A stretch of 64,000 nt of DNA from Pseudomonas taiwanensis (GTDB lineage: Bacteria > Pseudomonadota > Gammaproteobacteria > Pseudomonadales > Pseudomonadaceae): NCBI RefSeq assembly GCF_013393345.1, contig NZ_QJRF01000077.1, positions 221,129-285,128 of the forward strand, in the 5' to 3' direction. The first letter of the stretch is position 1. Each line of letters starts with the position of its first letter. The position numbers and the translations under genes were made by a program. Below, piece after piece: positions 16,263 to 26,340 of the stretch. The notes under the pieces were generated by a model. It did no database searches. It saw only the letters and a list, made by a program, of their open reading frames with translations, and was not told the DNA's origin.

Positions 16263-16793
16263 ATGAGCACCCCGCCCCTGCGCCTGTTCTTCGCCCTTCC
16301 CTGTTGCCCGCAACTGGCCCACGACATTGCCGATTGGTGCACCCGGAACCCTGTTGACGGTAAACCCGTGGCCCCCGACAAGCTTCACCTCACCCTCGCC
16401 TTCCTCGGCTCGCAACCCCGTGGTCAGGTGGAAGCCCTGGAAGCCTTGGCGGCTGGCCTGGAACCCAAGGCGTTCACCCTGCACCTGGATCGCCTGGCAC
16501 GCTGGAAGAACGGCCTGCTGTATCTGGCGCCCAGTCGGATACCGCCCGCGCTGATCGAACTGGAACGCAACCTGCGCGAGCAATTGCTGAGCGCCGGCTT
16601 CACCCTGGAGACCCGCCCTTTCAAGCCGCACCTGACACTGGCTCGCCACTGTCCGCGACTTCCCGCGGCCAGCACCCCAACCTTCGATTGGCCCGCCACC
16701 GAATTCGCCCTCTTCGCCTCGGAAAACACCGCCAGAGGCACCCGTTATCGTGCGCTCGGACACTGGCCGTTGCGGCCTTCGACCCCAGCCTGA
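16263..16793 (+). CDS. thpR: RNA 2',3'-cyclic phosphodiesterase (2'-5' RNA ligase family)
   Basis: The 176-residue protein has the two catalytic HxTx motifs of the 2H phosphoesterase family: HLTL at residues 42-45 and HLTL at 123-126. ThpR/LigT hydrolyses RNA 2',3'-cyclic phosphates and can ligate 2'-5' tRNA halves in vitro. The length is normal. It lies just upstream of lipA, a neighbour relationship I recall from P. aeruginosa. Confidence 0.92.
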   Translation: MSTPPLRLFFALPCCPQLAHDIADWCTRNPVDGKPVAPDKLHLTLAFLGSQPRGQVEALEALAAGLEPKAFTLHLDRLARWKNGLLYLAPSRIPPALIELERNLREQLLSAGFTLETRPFKPHLTLARHCPRLPAASTPTFDWPATEFALFASENTARGTRYRALGHWPLRPSTPA

Positions 16794-16846
16794 CGTTTCG
16801 GCGCGTAACAGGAAACTGGCCGACATCCTAGGGTGAACGGTTGTAA

Positions 16847-17947
<1,101 letters not shown>

Positions 17948-17956
17948 GGCAACTGC

Positions 17957-17976
17957 GCGGGGCCTGCGGGCCCCGC
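17957..17976 (+). terminator. Hairpin between lipA and lif
   Basis: GCGGGGCC / GGCCCCGC forms an 8-bp GC stem with a 4-base loop directly after the lipA stop. There is no T-run, so it more likely attenuates or stabilises the lipA message than stops transcription fully. Confidence 0.5.
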
Positions 17977-18002
17977 TTCCTTCCAGACTGCCGAGTGACC
18001 CT

Positions 18003-19040
18003 GTGAAAAAACTCCTGCTGCTGTTCCCTCTCGCCTTTGCCGGCGCCCTGGCCATCCTGCTGCAAGGGGGCGGCAAACCGGCCCCTGCCTCACCTGGCGT
18101 AGCGCCTCCGAACGCCGTGACCGCAGCACGCGTTCCAACTGCCGACGCCTTCCCCGCCTCGCAGCCTCTGCAAAGCCCCCTGGCGGGCGCAACCACATTC
18201 GCGAAGCAGCCCGGATCACTGGCGGGGACAGACGTGGACGGCCGCTTCCACCTCGATGCCGCCGGCAACTTGCTGATCACCGAGGACATCCGGCGCATCT
18301 TCGATTACTTCCTCAGCACCCAGGGCGAAGAGTCGCTGGCCAACAGCATCCAGCGCCTCAGAAGCTTCATCACCGGGCAATTGGAATCGCCAGCGCAAGG
18401 CCAGGCCCTGGCATTGCTCGATCAGTACCTGGACTACAAGCGCCAGCTGGTACAACTGGAGCGCGATCTGCCGCTGCTCGCCGACCTCACTGCGTTGCGT
18501 CAGCGTGAAGCGGCGGTACAGGCACTGCGCGCGCGCATCTTCAGCACCGATGCCCATCAAGCCTTCTTCGCCTCCGAGGAGGCCTACAACGCCTTCACCC
18601 TGCAGCGCCTGGCCATCCAACGCGACGCCGACATGACCCCGGCCGCGAAGGCAGCAGCCATCGACCAACTACGCGCTGGCTTGCCGGAAGAGATGCAGGC
18701 CCTGGCCGCGAGCCAGTTGCAGGCCGAACTCAGGGTCCAGGTGGGGGCGCTCCAGGCGGCCGGCGGCAACCCCGAGCAGGTTCGTCAGCTGCGCCAGCAA
18801 CTGGTCGGGGCCGAAGCAACGGCGAGGCTGGAGAACCTGGACCAGCAGCGACTGCAATGGCAGCAACGGTTGCAGGCCTACCTGAAGGAGAAAGGCCGTA
18901 TCGAGGCCAGCGAGGGCCTGAGCCAGAGTGACAAGACGGTTGCGATCAACCGCCTGGAGGAGGAAGGCTTCAACCCGCAGGAGCGCATGCGCCTCCAGGC
19001 CGCCGCCGAGTTGGCGATGGCCCGGAAAAAGCAGCCATGA
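18003..19040 (+). CDS. lif: Lipase-specific foldase (steric chaperone)
   Basis: The 345-residue protein starts at GTG 18003. Residues 1-20 are a membrane anchor ([19 protein letters not shown]), then a Pro/Ala-rich linker, then the helical lipase-binding domain. The foldase signature RxxFDY is present as RRIFDY at residues 97-102. It holds LipA in the periplasm and helps it to its active fold before secretion. It forms an operon with lipA. In P. aeruginosa the gene is called lipH or lif. Confidence 0.95.
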   Translation: MKKLLLLFPLAFAGALAILLQGGGKPAPASPGVAPPNAVTAARVPTADAFPASQPLQSPLAGATTFAKQPGSLAGTDVDGRFHLDAAGNLLITEDIRRIFDYFLSTQGEESLANSIQRLRSFITGQLESPAQGQALALLDQYLDYKRQLVQLERDLPLLADLTALRQREAAVQALRARIFSTDAHQAFFASEEAYNAFTLQRLAIQRDADMTPAAKAAAIDQLRAGLPEEMQALAASQLQAELRVQVGALQAAGGNPEQVRQLRQQLVGAEATARLENLDQQRLQWQQRLQAYLKEKGRIEASEGLSQSDKTVAINRLEEEGFNPQERMRLQAAAELAMARKKQP

Positions 19041-19050
19041 AACGCAAAAA

Positions 19051-19269
19051 GGCCCGCATGAGCGTAATGCTGTTCAGTTAGCCCCGCCAACGAGGTGTCG
19101 CTGTTGTTGTAGGAGCGAGCTTGCTCGCGAAACTTTCCGGGATATCGCCCATTCGCCAGCAAGCTGGCTCCTACAGCGTTTCCCCGCTGCAGAAACCAAG
19201 AACGCCGCTCACCCGGTGAGGGATTAGCGGCGTTCTTATGTGAACAGCATTACCGCATGAGCGGGCCTT
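19051..19269 (+). terminator. Rho-independent terminator of lif, split by a MITE-like element
   Basis: The left arm GGCCCGC (19051-19057) and right arm GCGGGCC with a T-run (19261-19273) would form one hairpin, but a 190-bp element separates them. The 9-bp sequence CGCATGAGC occurs on both sides (19055-19063 and 19254-19262) as a direct target duplication. The uninterrupted terminator would be restored by removing the element and one duplicate. Confidence 0.75.
19064..19253. mobile_element. 190-bp MITE-like element, copy 1
   Basis: Terminal inverted repeats are GTAATGCTGTTCA and TGAACAGCATTAC (13 bp, perfect). Inside are a Pseudomonas REP pair (19109-19174, GTAGGAGCGAGCTTGCTCGC facing CAAGCTGGCTCCTAC) and a hairpin AAGAACGCCGCT / AGCGGCGTTCTT (19198-19237). 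No transposase is encoded, so it would need one in trans. It is flanked by a 9-bp direct duplication. The second copy at 44589 differs at only three positions. Confidence 0.85.
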
Positions 19270-19285
19270 TTTTCAACGACCTGGC

Positions 19286-19720
19286 TCAGCTGGCCAGGTT
19301 GCGATCCAGGGACATCTTGCCGGCGCCTTCGACCAGCAGCGTGGCGCTGATCAGGCCAAGGATCATGGCGTACTCGAAACCACCGTTGGTGATGAAGAAA
19401 CCGCTGGCCCAGTGCACGCTGAAGATCGCCACGACCATCGCAACGATCAACGCCGCGGCGGCCGGACGCACCAGCAAACCGATCACCAGCGCCAGGCCAC
19501 CAAAGAACTCGGCGCTACCCGCCATCAGGGCCATGAGGTAGCCGGGAGTCAGGCCGATGCTTTCCATCCACTGCCCGGTACCCGCCAGGCCGTAACCACC
19601 AAACATGCCAAAGAGCTTCTGCGCGCCGTGTGCCATGAAAGTCAGGCCGGTAATGACGCGCAGCAGGGTGATGCCATAGCCCGCATTGGTGGCGAGGATG
19701 GATTTGATCGGGTTGCTCAT
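19286..19720 (-). CDS. DoxX-family membrane protein
   Basis: The 144-residue protein has four predicted membrane helices and the DoxX hallmark ITLLRVITGLTFMAHGAQKL. It also has GYLMALMAGSAEFFGGLALVIGL and the end YAMILGLISATLLVEGAGK. Family members are linked to quinone/thiol redox processes and resistance to oxidative or sulfur stress; the biochemical role is not firm. The start at ATG 19720 follows AAGGA. It is convergent with lif. Confidence 0.85.
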   Translation of the reverse strand: MSNPIKSILATNAGYGITLLRVITGLTFMAHGAQKLFGMFGGYGLAGTGQWMESIGLTPGYLMALMAGSAEFFGGLALVIGLLVRPAAAALIVAMVVAIFSVHWASGFFITNGGFEYAMILGLISATLLVEGAGKMSLDRNLAS

Positions 19721-19821
19721 CGAGGTGTTCCTTGTGTTGTGGGAGTCGATGAACACAAGCTTAGTAGAATTTTTTGATATTAAAACCGGAAAATTCTCAG
19801 CCACATTATCGAATTATTCGA

Positions 19822-21246
19822 TTACTTTCGCGCCTTGCCAGCCTTTTTCGAAGGCTCCAGTAGATAACGCTCGCGATCGAAGGCCAGGTAGTACTTGTTC
19901 ACGCTGTTGACGTAGCTCACCACACCCATCCCGGCCTGTTCAGCAGCGATGCGTTCGACCTGGAAGAACCACTGGTTGGGATTCAGGCCCCGTCGCCGGG
20001 CTTCGGCGCGCATCCCCTGGACCCGTTGCGGGCCGAGGTTGTAGGCCGCCAGCACGAAGGCCATGCGCTCGCGCTCGTCGAGTTGAGTGCTGGAGAAGAA
20101 ACTCCGACGCAGCTTGGCCAGGTACCGGGCTGACGCTTGCACATTGTTGTCGAGCTTCTGGATGTTCCCCACACCCACGCTGCTCGCGGCTCCCGGCGTG
20201 ATCTGCATCAGCCCGGTGGCGCCGCCCGCGCCCCTGGCCGCCGGATTCAGACTGGACTCCTTATAGGCGAGTGCCGCAAGGCTGAGCCAATCGAAGTCAT
20301 GCTGGTCGGCGTAGCGCTGCAGCACCGGACGCACGCGCTCGAGGCGTTGGCGCTCGGTGCGGGCAAGGGGGTTGTGAACCTTGTAGAGGCGCCGATAGAC
20401 GCGCTGGAACGCCGCATCCTGATCTTCAGGTGCACGATACCCCGCCAGGAAACGGTCGACGCTGGCCCGCAACGTCGGCGCATCCCGGCGAACGAACCAG
20501 GTCATGTCACCCTGCCGGTCGAGCACCAGGTGCTTGTCCAGGCGCAGCTTCGGCATCACCTTGGCCCAGCGCTCAGCAATCGGCTGCTCCACGGCCGTCA
20601 GCGGGAAGATGCCGGCCTGGACCATTTCCAGCACATCTTCCACCGCCAGCGTCGAATCGACCCACTCGATGACGATGGGTGCGAGCTTGCGCGCCGCGAG
20701 CTTCTCGTTCACCGGCCGCAACGCCTCACCCGCCGCGCTACCGACCGGCAGCGCGATGCTACGGCCCGACAACTGCTCCAGGCGCTGATAACGACGCTGC
20801 CCCTGACGACTGACCAGCACCAGCGGCACATCCTTGCGCAGGGGCGCGCTGGCGCTGACGTTGCTGCCGATGCCCTGGTTGATCAGCTCCCCCGGCGCTA
20901 CGAGATCGCCCTCGCCCCGCTGCAATGCAGCCAGCAATTGATCCTTGGCCTTCGGGATGATCTTCAGCTTGATTTCACGCCCGTCGCGGGCATTGCGATT
21001 GAGGTACTGCTCGAAGGCACGGATACGGTGGTACTCGACCCCGACGGGTTCGCCCTTGACCTCACCGGAGCTGTTGCGGCTCTGGTTCACCAGCACCTTG
21101 AGCACACCGCTGCGGCGGATCTGGGCCAGGTCGCGCGCTTCGGCCGGCTGCTGCCAGACTTCCGGCGGTCCAGCCAGGCGAGCGCTGGCCGTGAAGGGCA
21201 ACAGCGCCAGCAGGCAGAGCAGGAACAGCAGCGGTCGCGTCATCAA
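19822..21246 (-). CDS. MltF-like lytic transglycosylase with substrate-binding domain
   Basis: The 474-residue protein has a signal peptide (LLFLLCLLALLPFTASA). A periplasmic substrate-binding-like domain (SBP_bac_3, residues ~40-270) comes next, then a C-terminal SLT lysozyme-like domain with the catalytic Glu in ALAYKESSLNP and the GATGLMQITPGAASSVGV motif. The architecture matches MltF, which cleaves peptidoglycan glycans to 1,6-anhydro ends. The signal peptide lacks an obvious lipobox, so it may be soluble. It may be a second MltF-type enzyme rather than MltF itself. Confidence 0.85.
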   Translation of the reverse strand: MMTRPLLFLLCLLALLPFTASARLAGPPEVWQQPAEARDLAQIRRSGVLKVLVNQSRNSSGEVKGEPVGVEYHRIRAFEQYLNRNARDGREIKLKIIPKAKDQLLAALQRGEGDLVAPGELINQGIGSNVSASAPLRKDVPLVLVSRQGQRRYQRLEQLSGRSIALPVGSAAGEALRPVNEKLAARKLAPIVIEWVDSTLAVEDVLEMVQAGIFPLTAVEQPIAERWAKVMPKLRLDKHLVLDRQGDMTWFVRRDAPTLRASVDRFLAGYRAPEDQDAAFQRVYRRLYKVHNPLARTERQRLERVRPVLQRYADQHDFDWLSLAALAYKESSLNPAARGAGGATGLMQITPGAASSVGVGNIQKLDNNVQASARYLAKLRRSFFSSTQLDERERMAFVLAAYNLGPQRVQGMRAEARRRGLNPNQWFFQVERIAAEQAGMGVVSYVNSVNKYYLAFDRERYLLEPSKKAGKARK

Positions 21247-21476
21247 TTCTCCAGGGACTGGGCGGGACGTCAGCGCGCACCCGAACGTGTAGAGTTGCTG
21301 CGCCGCGAAACCTTGGATGGCGAGCGAGGGGCGCGGAGAGTGTCACAGCTACGCGCCTGACGCCAGTCAAAGCGTGGTATTGACTTCAACACAAGGCGCC
21401 AAGTTCCTGTAAATATTGGCTTTTTTAATTGTTTCGAGCATTGTTCCGCTGCTCTGCTCCAATCCGAGGTAGCACC

Positions 21477-22283
21477 ATGCAACTCATCGACATCGGCGTC
21501 AATCTGACCCACCCCAGCCTCGCCCGCGATGCCCGCGCCCTGCTGGAGCGTGCCCAGGCCGCCGGCGTCCGCCAGATGGTGCTGACCGGGACCAACCTGG
21601 ATGACAGCGAAAAGGCCCTGCTCGTCGCCGAACAACTGGATGAAAGCGGCCTGCTGCTGTTCAGCACCGCTGGCGTCCATCCCCATGAAGCAAGCGACTG
21701 GAACAGCGATAGCCAGCGGACACTGCGTGCACTACTGGGCGAAACACGGGTGCGCGCAGTGGGCGAATGCGGCCTGGACTTCAATCGTGACTTCTCGCCC
21801 CGCCCGCAACAGGAAAAGGCGCTGGAAGAGCAGCTGGCACTGGCCGCCGAGCTGGGTAAGCCGGTGTTTCTCCACGAGCGCGACGCCGATGAACGCCTGC
21901 TGGCCATCGTCCGGCAATTCCGCGATCAGCTCAGCGCCGCCGTCGTGCACTGTTTCACCGGCGAGAAGCGCGCCCTCTACGGTTACCTGGACCTCGACCT
22001 GCACATCGGCATCACCGGCTGGATCTGCGACGAGCGTCGCGGCACCCATCTACACGCCCTGGTGCGTGACATTCCCCGTGGTCGGCTGATGCTGGAAAGC
22101 GATGCGCCCTACCTGCTGCCGCGCAGCCTGCGCCCCAAACCCAAGCATGGCCACAACGAGCCGGCCTTCCTCACCGAAGTGCTGCGGGAAGTGGCCGTGC
22201 ATCGCGGTGAAAGCCCGGAAGAACTGGCTCGCCACACGACCGCCTGTGCGCGCGCCTTCTTCGGACTCCCGACCATCGACTGA
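21477..22283 (+). CDS. TatD-family metal-dependent DNase
   Basis: The 268-residue protein starts with the TatD signature [15 protein letters not shown]. It also has [26 protein letters not shown] (metal Glu), [29 protein letters not shown] and [13 protein letters not shown] (metal Asp). These give a two-metal TIM-barrel nuclease of the amidohydrolase superfamily. TatD enzymes show 3'-5' exonuclease or deoxyribonuclease activity in repair and DNA degradation. I chose ATG 21477 with GAGG upstream. It is the TatD type itself rather than YcfH or YjjV, judged from VNLTH. Confidence 0.9.
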   Translation: MQLIDIGVNLTHPSLARDARALLERAQAAGVRQMVLTGTNLDDSEKALLVAEQLDESGLLLFSTAGVHPHEASDWNSDSQRTLRALLGETRVRAVGECGLDFNRDFSPRPQQEKALEEQLALAAELGKPVFLHERDADERLLAIVRQFRDQLSAAVVHCFTGEKRALYGYLDLDLHIGITGWICDERRGTHLHALVRDIPRGRLMLESDAPYLLPRSLRPKPKHGHNEPAFLTEVLREVAVHRGESPEELARHTTACARAFFGLPTID

Positions 22284-22387
22284 CGCAGGCAATCAGATTC
22301 CTTCTTGATTCGGATCAACTCTGGTAGGAATTTTCCGTCAGAAAATAGTGGCACCTTGCCAATACTCCGAGCCACAAGAAGAAAATC

Positions 22388-23869
22388 ATGGGAACCTGGA
22401 TTCGCGATATCTCCCTGAAGTACAAGTTCTGGGCCGTCAACGCCGTGGCCTTCTGCACCACACTCCTGCTGGTCCTCCACGCGCTTTACCTGGAACAGCA
22501 GGGCCGGGCGGAAGACGCCCGCAAAGCCGCTGCGGCCCAGGTCCAGTTGCTGAAATCCTGGCCCGCCACCCAACCCGTGCCCTCGTCGCCCCAGGTCCTC
22601 GCCTTCGATGCCGGTAGCGCCCCGCCATTGCCTGGCGGCCAGGCGCTGGCCCGCGCCAACGGCTGGGTGGAACTGGAGCATGACGCGCTGTTAGGCAACG
22701 ATCCGGTCATTGGCGCCCAGGTGTTCGATCACGCCGAGGGCCAGCGCGTCGCCGTGCTGGCCAGCAGCCCGAGCCTGAGCCAACTGCTCGGCGCCCGCGC
22801 CGTGGAGTACGCAATCTCCGTATTCCTGCTGATGGTCGCCCTGCTGGCGGCTTCGCAATTGCTGATCCGTTTCCTGCTCAGCCACCTCAACACCCTCAAG
22901 GACGTGATGCTCCACGTCGAACGCAGCGGCGATCTTTCCGCGCGCGTGCCGCTGGACAGCCGTGACGAAGTGGGCCAGATGGCTGGCGCCTTCAATGCCA
23001 TGCAAGCCGGATATGCGCGGGTGGTCGGCACCGTTGCCCAGGCCGTGGCGCGGCTCGACGAAGGCGCAGCACGTCTTGCCGGCAGCATGGGTGAGGTGCG
23101 CCAGGGCATGCTCGGACAGCAGAGCGAAACCGACCAGGCCGCCACCGCCATCAACGAGATGTCCACCACCGTGCATCACATCGCCCAGCACGCGGCGGAC
23201 ACCCGCGACCAGTCGCAGAACGCCGACCAGCTTGCCGGCGCCGGTCAGTTGGTGGTGGAACGGGTCGAGCATTCCATTGCCGGGCTTTCGACCGGCGTGC
23301 AGCAGACAGCGGAGACGATTCAGCGGCTGGCCGAGGACAGCCAGAAGATCAGCGGCGTGGTCAACGTCATCCACGGCATCGCCGAACAGACGAATCTGCT
23401 GGCGCTGAACGCCGCCATCGAAGCCGCCCGCGCAGGTGAAATGGGCCGTGGATTCGCCGTCGTGGCGGACGAAGTGCGCAATCTGGCCAAGCGTGTGCAG
23501 GACTCCACCGACGAAATCACCAGCATGATCGGCGCCCTCCAGGCCGGCACTCGCGACGCGGTGGAGTTCATGCGGGAAAGCTCGATCAAGGCCGACGATT
23601 GCGTGCAGGCCGCCCACGAGGCGGGTGCTGCCCTCGCCGCGATCACCGGCGCGGTCGCCCAGATGCGCGAGAGCAATACGCAGATCGCGGTGGCCGCTGA
23701 ACAGCAGAGCCAGGTGGCCGAGGAAATGACCCGCGCAGTGGTGGGGATTCGCGACGTCACTGAGCTGACCGTCAGTCAAACCGTAGAATCCGCCGCGACC
23801 AGCAATGAGCTGGCGGAGCTGGCCAGCGAGCTGTCGCAGGCCATCCGCCAGCTCAAGCTGCGCGCCTGA
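22388..23869 (+). CDS. Methyl-accepting chemotaxis protein
   Basis: The 493-residue chemoreceptor has an N-terminal helix (~14-34), a short periplasmic sensor (~35-135), and a second membrane helix ([20 protein letters not shown]). A HAMP domain follows ([20 protein letters not shown]), then a cytoplasmic signalling hairpin with the conserved tip [20 protein letters not shown] and [16 protein letters not shown]. It signals to CheA/CheW. The ligand is unknown; the sensor region is too short for a dCACHE fold. No CheR pentapeptide tail is seen at the C-terminus (QLKLRA). Confidence 0.92.
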   Translation: MGTWIRDISLKYKFWAVNAVAFCTTLLLVLHALYLEQQGRAEDARKAAAAQVQLLKSWPATQPVPSSPQVLAFDAGSAPPLPGGQALARANGWVELEHDALLGNDPVIGAQVFDHAEGQRVAVLASSPSLSQLLGARAVEYAISVFLLMVALLAASQLLIRFLLSHLNTLKDVMLHVERSGDLSARVPLDSRDEVGQMAGAFNAMQAGYARVVGTVAQAVARLDEGAARLAGSMGEVRQGMLGQQSETDQAATAINEMSTTVHHIAQHAADTRDQSQNADQLAGAGQLVVERVEHSIAGLSTGVQQTAETIQRLAEDSQKISGVVNVIHGIAEQTNLLALNAAIEAARAGEMGRGFAVVADEVRNLAKRVQDSTDEITSMIGALQAGTRDAVEFMRESSIKADDCVQAAHEAGAALAAITGAVAQMRESNTQIAVAAEQQSQVAEEMTRAVVGIRDVTELTVSQTVESAATSNELAELASELSQAIRQLKLRA

Positions 23870-23994
23870 GCTGGATCTGCTGCGCGTCGGAATAACTGCG
23901 TTGAAAGAGGCTTCGGGCTTGCTCATTTACAGCTCGTAAACTCCGCCCCCTCAGCCTCTTTCGCCTTGTTCTTCTCTAGCTCGCGAGATCCAGC
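23870..23994. repeat. Structured intergenic element with two nested inverted repeats
   Basis: The outer arms are GCTGGATCT (23870-23878) and AGATCCAGC (23986-23994). The inner arms are GAAAGAGGCT (23903-23912) and AGCCTCTTTC (23953-23962). The whole could fold as a long imperfect hairpin. I recall similar sequences recurring between genes in pseudomonads, but cannot confirm this. It lies after the chemoreceptor gene. Confidence 0.6.
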
Positions 23995-24092
23995 AAAGCT
24001 CGGCGGCAGGCTATCCGCTCCATAGGGAGAAGGCATTCGCCGGCCCATCAGGGCCGGTCTATGCTGCCGACATTCCCCCCAAGGAGACGGAC

Positions 24093-24452
24093 ATGGGCAA
24101 ACGACTTCCCAACCTGCATGCGTGGCAATGGCGGACCTACTCCGACAATCACCAGCATCCAGCCAACCTGATCCTGCATGTGATTGCCGTGCCGCTGTTC
24201 ATCCTCGCGGCCATCACCCTGGTGTACGGGCTGTTCAACCTGAGCTTCCGGCCGTTCGTGCTCGGCATCATCGGCATCGTCGCCTCCCTTGCACTGCAAG
24301 GACGCGGGCACAGGATGGAAGCGGTGGCACCGGAACCCTTCCACGATCGCAAGGACGCCATCGGCCGGTTGCTGGTGGAGCAGTTCGTCACCTTCCCGCG
24401 CTTCCTGCTCAGTGGTCAGTGGTGGCGCAACTGGCGCAACAAGAAGCGCTGA
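24093..24452 (+). CDS. Mpo1-like (DUF962) membrane protein
   Basis: The 119-residue protein has two membrane helices and the family's histidine motifs: YSDNHQHPANLILHVIAVPLF and LQGRGHRMEAVAPEPF. The yeast relative Mpo1 is an Fe-dependent dioxygenase acting on 2-hydroxy fatty acids. The conserved His and Glu residues are kept, so activity is plausible but the bacterial substrate is unknown. AAGGAG precedes the ATG. Confidence 0.85.
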   Translation: MGKRLPNLHAWQWRTYSDNHQHPANLILHVIAVPLFILAAITLVYGLFNLSFRPFVLGIIGIVASLALQGRGHRMEAVAPEPFHDRKDAIGRLLVEQFVTFPRFLLSGQWWRNWRNKKR

Positions 24453-24490
24453 CCACGAATGGTGGACCGGCAAAAAACCTCGCCGCCCCT

Positions 24491-24591
24491 GTAGGTTGCG
24501 GCTGAGCTACGCGAAGCCCAACGATGCGGACCTGAACCCGCGCCACGTTGGGCTTCGCTGCGCTCGCGGAACGCCGCCCGGCCCAACCTAC
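24491..24591. repeat. GTAGGTTG-type inverted repeat element
   Basis: The outer arms are GTAGGTTG (24491-24498) and CAACCTAC (24584-24591). The inner arms are GCGAAGCCCAACG (24511-24523) and CGTTGGGCTTCGC (24546-24558). It is a complete REP-pair-like unit between convergent genes. A half copy with the same beginning lies at 52907-52938. Confidence 0.7.
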
Positions 24592-24603
24592 GGAAAGGCG
24601 CAA

Positions 24604-25404
24604 TCAGCCAAACACCACCACGGTCTGCCGACTCATGGCCACCAGTTGGCCGTCCGGCGTCCACAGCGCCGCTGCCGCATGGCCGTAACCATCGCTGGCG
24701 TGCTCGATGCGCGCGCGATATTTGCACCAGTCATGGGTATCCAGCTCGGGTAGCGGCTGCACGAATTCGATGGTCCAGGTCAGCGTGCTACCCGGCGCGG
24801 GCGCCGACAGGTGCGGTACGGTAGCCGGCGGCCAGGCATCCACCAGGGCCAGCAGATGGGCCTCAGTGACAGGTTCCCGATCTACTTCTCCCCGGAAACG
24901 GACCCAACCACCCATATCGCGTTCGCGGCTTCCGGAGAACGGCATGCCGCCGATGGCCCAGCGCATGGCCAGGTGACGGGTGAACTCCGGCGTAACGCCT
25001 GGGATGAAGGGCAATTCCAAGCAATCCGCGGCGGGTTTCATGTCGGGGGCGGGCTCGGCGGTCATCTGCACCACCGATTGGCGCGAACCGCCGAAGCTGC
25101 CTTGCACCAGCGCCACCACCTGGGCCTTCTGCACCACGCGGCAGAACACCTGGCTCACCGCCTTGCCTTCGCGTAACAGTTCGGCCTCGAAACTGGCGGG
25201 CACTTCGGGCTCAAGTGGACCGACGAACGTCATCGCGAGGGATCGAACGGGCCGACCCGCCTCGACCTTGGCACGCATGGCTTCGAACGCCAGCGCCGCA
25301 ACGACGCCTCCGAAGGCCGCCCGCCCCTGTCCCCAGGTGGCAGGTACCACGATTGCATTCGAATTGCTGCGAGCCGCCTGGATCAGTTCGGAAAAAAATT
25401 TCAT
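24604..25404 (-). CDS. Acyl-CoA thioesterase-like, double hot-dog protein
   Basis: The 266-residue protein looks like a two-hot-dog thioesterase of the TesB/4HBT_3 type. The N-terminal half has TWGQGRAAFGGVVAALAFEAM and RSLAMTFVGPLEPEVPASFE; the C-terminal half has LTWTIEFVQPLPELDTHDWC and YGHAAAALWTPDGQLVAMSRQ. The WTPDG end is the usual TesB-like signature. It would hydrolyse acyl-CoA esters; chain-length preference is unknown. Confidence 0.85.
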   Translation of the reverse strand: MKFFSELIQAARSNSNAIVVPATWGQGRAAFGGVVAALAFEAMRAKVEAGRPVRSLAMTFVGPLEPEVPASFEAELLREGKAVSQVFCRVVQKAQVVALVQGSFGGSRQSVVQMTAEPAPDMKPAADCLELPFIPGVTPEFTRHLAMRWAIGGMPFSGSRERDMGGWVRFRGEVDREPVTEAHLLALVDAWPPATVPHLSAPAPGSTLTWTIEFVQPLPELDTHDWCKYRARIEHASDGYGHAAAALWTPDGQLVAMSRQTVVVFG

Positions 25405-25520
25405 CTGCAGTCCCTGTTATGAATCGCTCAGTCGGCGATCTTAGGGCATTGCTCCACCGGCTCGAAAGACGCGTCACAGGGCTGCCGCGACAACGCCAAC
25501 GGGATAACGGCCACGGTCGA

Positions 25521-26282
25521 TCAGGCCAGACGCCGCAGCAGCTTCTCCAACACCCGGTCCGAACGCACTTCGGCCGCATGCAGCGCCACCTGCCAGGCTC
25601 GAACTCGCGGACGCAGGTCAGGCTCCCGCTCCGCACGGACCAGCCACTGGACGTTGTCGTGCCATTTGCCCAGGGCCGATTGCGCGCCCACCAGCAGCCT
25701 CCGGGTCTTGGGCGACAAGCCGATCAGATCCGGATGGGCATCCACGCCGTAACGCAGGCGCTTGATCAGCAGACGCAGGCGATGACGATCATGGGAAGGA
25801 TCCTCCAGCGCCTGTATGAGCCGACGGCGACTCTTGCGAAGCGACTTGCCCACGGCGCCCTGCAAGCCCTTCAGCAACCCCTCGCGCTCGCACACGCGCA
25901 TCAGATGGGGCCAGGCTTCGAGCACCTGGAAGAGACGAGCAAGCTCCGGCGCTAGCAGGAGCTGCGCGTAGCCAAGGTGCCGCGCACGTTCGCGGTCAGT
26001 CGTCAGTCGATCCAGACCGTGGCTGCGCAACTCGATGATCAGCACTTCCAGATCCCGCAGCGGCCCGCTCAGACCTGCCAGGGCGGCAGCCGCCTCGTTC
26101 AGCACATCGACCGCAGGCAAGCCACGAAACGGCCGCAGCAGGCTGCGCAGGCGCCGGGTAGCGACGCGCAGGTCATGCAGGGCCTCATCATCCGTGCCCG
26201 CCGCCAGGCGTTCGGCACAGGCATGCAGGCGAATCTCCAGACCAATGACTTGGGCGATCAGGTCATCCAGCATTCCGGCCAT
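25521..26282 (-). CDS. CHAD domain protein
   Basis: The 253-residue all-helical protein has the conserved histidine/basic motifs of CHAD domains: LHDLRVATRRLRSLLRPF, HRLRLLIKRLRYGVDA and LGKWHDNVQWL. CHAD domains bind polyphosphate and often accompany CYTH phosphatases; no CYTH domain is attached here. GGAG lies 9 bases before the ATG. A polyphosphate-binding role is inferred from the family. Confidence 0.88.
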   Translation of the reverse strand: MAGMLDDLIAQVIGLEIRLHACAERLAAGTDDEALHDLRVATRRLRSLLRPFRGLPAVDVLNEAAAALAGLSGPLRDLEVLIIELRSHGLDRLTTDRERARHLGYAQLLLAPELARLFQVLEAWPHLMRVCEREGLLKGLQGAVGKSLRKSRRRLIQALEDPSHDRHRLRLLIKRLRYGVDAHPDLIGLSPKTRRLLVGAQSALGKWHDNVQWLVRAEREPDLRPRVRAWQVALHAAEVRSDRVLEKLLRRLA

Positions 26283-26340
26283 CGTCAGTCTCTCCAGGGA
26301 TCAGGCGCGCAAATGACTGCGGCAGGTTACTCAGCATGGA

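Noticed and set aside
23870-23994. Integron attC site
   Set aside because: There are no inverse-core/core GTTRRRY-type ends and no integrase or cassette array nearby.
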